DNA from: CAVUWL01 sp963787415
GTDB lineage: Bacteria > Actinomycetota > Thermoleophilia > Solirubrobacterales > 70-9
Direction of reading: 5' to 3'
Assembly (NCBI GenBank): GCA_963787415.1
Contig: CAWBCO010000002.1
Location: 1-64,000, forward strand
DNA length: 64,000 nucleotides
This document shows, one piece after another, positions 60,253-64,000 of the stretch (position 1 is the stretch's first letter; each line of letters begins with the position of its first letter). A program made the translations under genes and the position numbers. Under the pieces are notes generated by a model. It saw nothing but the letters and a program-made list of their open reading frames with translations, was not told the DNA's origin and ran no database searches.

Positions 60253-61528
60253 CCGAGATGGCGAGCGGTTCGGTTTCGCGGGCGAGCGCCTGCGCATCCT
60301 TGTAGCCGCCTTCGGAGATGCAGGACACATCTTCCCAGCGATCTCGCTGGGACGGGCTCTCGCCGCCCGCGGACATGAGGTCGTGGTCGAGACATGGGAG
60401 GAGCGGCGTAGCGCGGTCGAGGGTGCCGGACTCGGCTTCACAGCAGCCGAGGAATACCGTATGTTTCCGCCCCCTGACCCAAACTCAGGCGATGGCTACA
60501 ACACGGCCGAGGCGGCGCGAGCGCTAGGGCCGCTGCTCGAGAAAATGCGCCCTCATGTCGCGGTCAGCGACATCCTGACGCTTGCACCAGCCCTGGCCGC
60601 CGAGAAAGCAGGCATACCCCTGGCGACTTTGATTCCCCACATCTACCCGGTGCCAGAGGCGGGGATGCCGTTCTTTGCGGCGGGCCTCGCCCAACCGCGC
60701 ACCGCGATTGGGCGAGGACTGTGGCGGGCCGGAACAGGGGTGCTGAACGTCGGCCTAGAGCATGGACGCCGCGACCTAAATGCTCAACGAGCCCGGCTGG
60801 GACTGGCCCCGCTACACCGATTCCATGGCGGGATCAGCACTGACCTTGCGCTCGTCGGTACCTTTCCCCAGCTTGAGTACCCACGCAGATGGCCGATCGG
60901 CGTGAAGATCACGGGTCCGATGATCTTTGAGCTACCCCACCCTGAGATCAAATTACCGCCCGGAGCGGGACCACTTGTACTGATCGCCCCAAGTACGGCG
61001 CACGATTCGGCCAATCACCTTGTCCGGACCGCGCTTCGAGCACTGGCCCGGGAGCCCCTGCGAGTGGTCGCGACAACCAACGGTGTGATCCCGCAGAGAC
61101 CCATCGAGGTTCCGAAAAATGCGGTCCTGGTTGACTGGCTCAGCTACAGCCAGCTGATGCCAATCGCCTCCCTCGTGATCTCCCACGGCGGCCATGGCAC
61201 GATCACCCGTGCCCTTGATGCGGCAACACCGGTGCTCGTCTGTCCGATCGTAGGCGATATGCGCGAGACCGCGATGCGGTTGAGCTGGGCCGAAGTCGGC
61301 CTCTCGCTCCCCTGGCGCCTCTGCCGAGCGTCCCCCCTACTTTGGTCTGTGCGCCGAATTCTGGGCGATCCCAAATTTGCCCGACGCAGCGCGGAGCTGG
61401 GGCTCTGGAGCAAACAACACGACGGCGCGGAGCGCGCAAGCGACCTAATCGAACGCCTCGCCCAGCGAAAACCGAGCGCGACGCAAAAGCTCCGGGGGTG
61501 GGGCTCGAACCCACAACCTCTCGGTTAA
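60230..61528 (+). CDS. UDP-glycosyltransferase-like (GT-B, MGT/UGT style)
   Basis: A protein of about 432 residues with the GT-B fold. LRILVAAFGDAGHIFPAISL is the N-terminal donor-loop, LVLIAPSTAHD the linker, and LVISHGGHGTITRALDAATPVLVCP the C-terminal nucleotide-sugar binding motif, as in macrolide and antibiotic glycosyltransferases. It probably glycosylates a small molecule or lipid. GTG 60230 overlaps the SDR gene by 23 nt; a later start cannot be excluded. The frame runs 39 bases into the tRNA-Asn gene on the opposite strand, so the last 12 residues (GWGSNPQPLG) are antisense tRNA. Confidence 0.87.
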   Translation: MRGSIRPDRDGERFGFAGERLRILVAAFGDAGHIFPAISLGRALAARGHEVVVETWEERRSAVEGAGLGFTAAEEYRMFPPPDPNSGDGYNTAEAARALGPLLEKMRPHVAVSDILTLAPALAAEKAGIPLATLIPHIYPVPEAGMPFFAAGLAQPRTAIGRGLWRAGTGVLNVGLEHGRRDLNAQRARLGLAPLHRFHGGISTDLALVGTFPQLEYPRRWPIGVKITGPMIFELPHPEIKLPPGAGPLVLIAPSTAHDSANHLVRTALRALAREPLRVVATTNGVIPQRPIEVPKNAVLVDWLSYSQLMPIASLVISHGGHGTITRALDAATPVLVCPIVGDMRETAMRLSWAEVGLSLPWRLCRASPLLWSVRRILGDPKFARRSAELGLWSKQHDGAERASDLIERLAQRKPSATQKLRGWGSNPQPLG

Positions 61529-61563
61529 CAGCCGAGCGCTTCTACCAATTGAGCTACCCCGGA
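61490..61563 (-). tRNA. tRNA-Asn (GTT)
   Basis: Cloverleaf on the minus strand. Acceptor TCCGGGG (61563-61557) pairs with CCCCGGA (61497-61491); D arm GCTCAATTGGTAGAAGC; anticodon arm CTCGGCTGTTAACCGAG with GTT; T arm GTGGGTTCGAGCCCCAC; discriminator G. CCA not encoded. The 3' half overlaps the antisense end of the glycosyltransferase gene. Confidence 0.95.
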
Positions 61564-61596
61564 AGGCAGGCCCCAGCAGCGCCGGGAAGCCTCACT

Positions 61597-63375
61597 TTAG
61601 CGACGCTCCGCGTGGGCGATACGCTCGACCAATGTGGCGCGTTCGCGACTGAGCGCCGCGCGCCGCTCATAGTCACCCCTCTCCCCCGCCTCGCCGATCA
61701 GGCGCTCGAGACGGCGCTGCTCAAGAAGGAGGAAGTTGAGCTCCATCGCTTCCGCAGAGGCCGGTTCATCATGGGCGAGAATCGCGAGCTCCGCAATCAG
61801 ACCGGCCAGCTCATCATCGTCGCGGGGAAGGCTGGCAGCCGGATTGCTGGGGTGCTCGCGCAACCACCCGGCCGCGCGAGCACCGCTGCTTGAGAGATGC
61901 TCCTCGCTCAATCGACTCAGGTACTCGCTTCCCTCCGTTGGCAGCGCGATGCACATTGCGAGGAGCGCTCGCTCGCGGCGCTCCCTGGAGGTGAGCTCTC
62001 GACTCGGCTGCCTCGCCGCTCCGGGCGCTCCATTCCTTCCTTGATCGGCTGGCCCGGTCTTAGCGGCGATCAGAGGTCGGGCGGTGACCACCCGTCCCAT
62101 CACCATCGCCGGCTCCAGATCAAGGCGCTCCGCGACACGGCGAATCAGATCATCACGGCTCGCCGTCTCCCCCATCCCAGCCATGATCGGCGCCACCTCC
62201 ACCATCGCCGCGTCGCGCTCGGCCGGGGAGGAGACATCAGCACGATCCAAGACCAGACCCACCTGAAAGGCGGGAAGATCAATCGCGGCGCCGAGCAGAG
62301 CCGCGAAGCGATCTGCGCCACCCTCGGCGGCGATCATCTCGGCCGGGTCCTCGCCTGCTCCCATGCCCGCCACGCGGATCCGCATTTTCCGCCCCGCCGC
62401 CACCCTCTGGACGCGAAGCATTGCCTCCTGGCCGGCCGCGTCAGCGTCAAGGGCAAGCACAACCTCCTCGACCATTCCCGAGAGCGCCGCCACTTGCTCG
62501 TCGGTAACGGCGGTGCCCATTACCCCGATTGCCTCCTCGATACCAGCCTGGTGCAACGCCAAAACGTCGGTGTAGCCCTCGACCACCACCGCCCGCTCCG
62601 CCTTCGCGATCGCCGCCTTGGCAAGGTCAATGCCATAGAGCATTTGGCTCTTGTGAAAGAAGTCGGTCTCCGCGGTGTTGACGTACTTGGCGCCCTGATC
62701 AGAGCGCAGCGCCCGGCCACCGAAGCCGGATACCCGACCGCGTCGATCCCGAATTGGAAACATGATCCGGGATCGAAAGCGGTCGTACTCCCCTCCCCCC
62801 CGGCCTCGCTGGATCAGCCCAACACCGCGCAGCTCCTCGACTTTGAAACCGGCACGTTGTCCGCGCAGAAGGATCTGATCCCAAGCACTCGGTGCGAAGC
62901 CAACGCCGAAGCTCCGCAACACCTCCTCGCCCAGACCCCGACTGTCTAGATACTCCCGTGCCTTGGCCCCCTCCTTTGACTCCCAGAGATAACTGGTGTA
63001 AAAAGCGGCGGCGCGGGCGAGCAGCTCTTGCAGCCGCTGGCGCTGTTGGCGGCGCGCCTCAGCACGCGGGTCCTCCTGCTCGCGCTCAAGCTCGACTCCA
63101 TAGCGATCGGCGAGTAGCTCCACCGCCTCGGCAAAGCCGAGTCCCTCCTTCTCTTCGACGAACTTGATCACGTCGCCGCCAACCCCACAGCCAAAGCAGT
63201 GGTAGAGCTTCTCCTGCGCATCGACGGAAAAAGACGGCGTGCGCTCCTCGTGAAACGGACACAGACCCACCCAGCGGGCACCCTGGCGCCGCAGATCGGT
63301 GTGAGTGGAAATCACCTCGACGATATCCACGCTCTGCTTGACCCGCTCAAGGCTCTCGGTCGAGATCAATGCCAT
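61597..63375 (-). CDS. dnaG: DNA primase DnaG
   Basis: A 592-residue primase. The zinc-binding domain (CPFHEERTPSF and HCFGCGVGGDVIKFV, three Cys and one His ligand), the RNA polymerase domain (GLGEEVLRSFGVGFAPSAW, VSGFGGRALRSDQGAKYVN) and the Toprim motif (VVVEGYTDVLALHQAG, ALDADAAGQEAMLR) are in normal order; a C-terminal helical DnaB-binding region ends the protein. It makes RNA primers at the replication fork. ATG 63375 lies 6 nt behind a -10-like TACGGT. Confidence 0.97.
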   Translation of the reverse strand: MALISTESLERVKQSVDIVEVISTHTDLRRQGARWVGLCPFHEERTPSFSVDAQEKLYHCFGCGVGGDVIKFVEEKEGLGFAEAVELLADRYGVELEREQEDPRAEARRQQRQRLQELLARAAAFYTSYLWESKEGAKAREYLDSRGLGEEVLRSFGVGFAPSAWDQILLRGQRAGFKVEELRGVGLIQRGRGGGEYDRFRSRIMFPIRDRRGRVSGFGGRALRSDQGAKYVNTAETDFFHKSQMLYGIDLAKAAIAKAERAVVVEGYTDVLALHQAGIEEAIGVMGTAVTDEQVAALSGMVEEVVLALDADAAGQEAMLRVQRVAAGRKMRIRVAGMGAGEDPAEMIAAEGGADRFAALLGAAIDLPAFQVGLVLDRADVSSPAERDAAMVEVAPIMAGMGETASRDDLIRRVAERLDLEPAMVMGRVVTARPLIAAKTGPADQGRNGAPGAARQPSRELTSRERRERALLAMCIALPTEGSEYLSRLSEEHLSSSGARAAGWLREHPSNPAASLPRDDDELAGLIAELAILAHDEPASAEAMELNFLLLEQRRLERLIGEAGERGDYERRAALSRERATLVERIAHAERR

Positions 63376-63387
63376 CGACTCACCGTA
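63376..63387 (-). promoter_or_regulatory. -10 box directly before dnaG
   Basis: On the minus strand TACGGT (63387-63382) lies 6 nt before ATG 63375, within the 27-base gap to dgt. It suggests an internal leaderless promoter for dnaG. Confidence 0.4.
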
Positions 63388-63402
63388 GCGCCACGAGCAC
63401 GG

Positions 63403-64000
63403 TCAGAACCGAGCCTCCTCTGGGATCGTCAGCTCGGTGAACTTGGCGATGCAGAAACGATCTGTCATCCCGGCAAGGTAATCAGCAACGCGTTGGCACT
63501 CGCTCGCACCGGGCTCCCACACCGGAACCTCGTCGGGATGGTCCATATAGTGGTCAAAGAGACCTCGCAGGGTGCGGTGGACCCGCTGGTGCTCGCTGCG
63601 AGCCGCCGGACCAAGGTAGACGCGGTCAAACATAAACTCGCGCAGGCGCAGCATCGCGGCGCCGATCTCCTCACTCTGCTCAATGTCGCCCACCTGCGCC
63701 GAGCGCTCGACGATGTCTCGGACCAGGGTGTCGATCCGTAGCGAACCGGTTGGCCCAAGGAGCTCAATCTCCGCCGAGGGAAGATCATCGGCCACGAGGA
63801 TCCCTGCCCGCAGGGCATCGTCGATGTCGTGGTTGATGTAGGCGACGCGATCGACCAGCTTGACGATCCTTCCCTCAAGGGTCGCGGGTCTACGCGAGCC
63901 AGTGTGATTGAGGATGCCGTCGCGCACCTGTTCTGTCAGGTTTAGACCGCGACCGTCGCGCTCCAAGACATCGACAACTCTCAGCGAGTGAGCGTTGTGT
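63403..64000 (-). CDS. dgt: Deoxyguanosinetriphosphate triphosphohydrolase (Dgt), C-terminal part
   Basis: The frame enters from the right edge with HNAHSLRVVDVLERDGRGLN, continues LTEQVRDGILNHT and KLVDRVAYINHDIDDALRAG and ends near FCIAKFTELTIPEE, all matching the HD-domain dNTPase family; the HD motif itself and the N-terminus lie beyond the window. About 198 residues are visible. The enzyme converts dGTP to deoxyguanosine and triphosphate. It precedes dnaG by 27 bp on the same strand, a common arrangement in actinobacteria. Confidence 0.94.
   Translation of the reverse strand, partial: HNAHSLRVVDVLERDGRGLNLTEQVRDGILNHTGSRRPATLEGRIVKLVDRVAYINHDIDDALRAGILVADDLPSAEIELLGPTGSLRIDTLVRDIVERSAQVGDIEQSEEIGAAMLRLREFMFDRVYLGPAARSEHQRVHRTLRGLFDHYMDHPDEVPVWEPGASECQRVADYLAGMTDRFCIAKFTELTIPEEARF

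Noticed and set aside
58330..60441. 703-residue minus frame continuing upstream of the thioredoxin-like lipoprotein
   Set aside because: The upstream half is antisense to the SDR gene; the lipobox signal fixes the true start at 59424.

Overview
The window is high-GC, densely packed chromosome from an actinomycete-like bacterium. Gene content suggests Thermoleophilia/Solirubrobacterales: a fused SecDF, a single long Rel protein, the NVTATLALFIAVGG-type secreted family, cyclic-nucleotide/thioredoxin-reductase fusions, many GTG/TTG starts and many genes with a -10 box directly before the start codon. That taxonomy is inferred from gene style and was not computed. Both ends cut through genes: a degraded penicillin-binding protein on the left and dgt on the right.

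Layout. 1-1711: a frameshifted secreted phosphoesterase joined at about 610-620 to a frameshift-ridden penicillin-binding protein fragment of foreign, Acidobacteria-like style, probably a chimeric or low-quality contig end. 2.4-10 kb: a methyltransferase, a cNMP-domain/thioredoxin-reductase fusion, a VOC protein, a quinone oxidoreductase, a membrane-anchored Pro/Ser/Gly-rich protein and an epimerase. 10-14.4 kb, minus strand: a five-gene, translationally coupled operon (threonine-synthase-like MetM, sulfur carrier MetO, RfbF-like, RfbG-like, SRAP) behind a clear SAM riboswitch with its own promoter and terminator. 14.7-17.6 kb, plus strand: HIT protein, phosphohexomutase and metallo-beta-lactamase fold hydrolase in one operon. 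17.8-20.8 kb: membrane protein, CtaG and SCO1 (copper and cytochrome oxidase assembly). 21.2-22.7 kb: a tiny zinc-ribbon protein and a diacylglycerol-kinase-like protein.

22.7-34.2 kb, minus strand: a conserved housekeeping run yebC-ruvC-ruvA-ruvB-(zinc ribbon/PAS)-secDF-(88 aa membrane protein)-recJ-rel. The zinc ribbon/PAS protein sits where yajC is expected. 34.2-38.3 kb: a small membrane protein, pdxS-pdxT-M29 aminopeptidase, and an RpiR-type regulator. 38.4-41 kb: a zinc-binding protein, two membrane proteins and a YjbQ protein.

41.3-58 kb is accessory and loosely coded: tandem secreted paralogues, a C17 tract, PPK2, a repeat-rich secreted protein, a lysine-rich repeat protein, an alpha/beta hydrolase lipoprotein, a winged-helix protein, an NlpC/P60 peptidase, a CrtA-like protein and a methyltransferase, with long gaps and some tiny or broken genes. 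57.6-64 kb returns to ordinary content: tRNA-Met(CAU), Hpt protein, thioredoxin-like lipoprotein, SDR, glycosyltransferase, tRNA-Asn, dnaG and dgt.

The most interesting system is the SAM-riboswitch operon. The riboswitch, the adjacent ubiquitin-like sulfur carrier and changed active-site loops all indicate that the threonine-synthase-like enzyme makes homocysteine from O-phosphohomoserine, rather than threonine. A second pattern is the recurrence of TAnnnT boxes 6-9 nt before start codons, which points to widespread leaderless transcription and supports a 52-residue zinc-ribbon gene.
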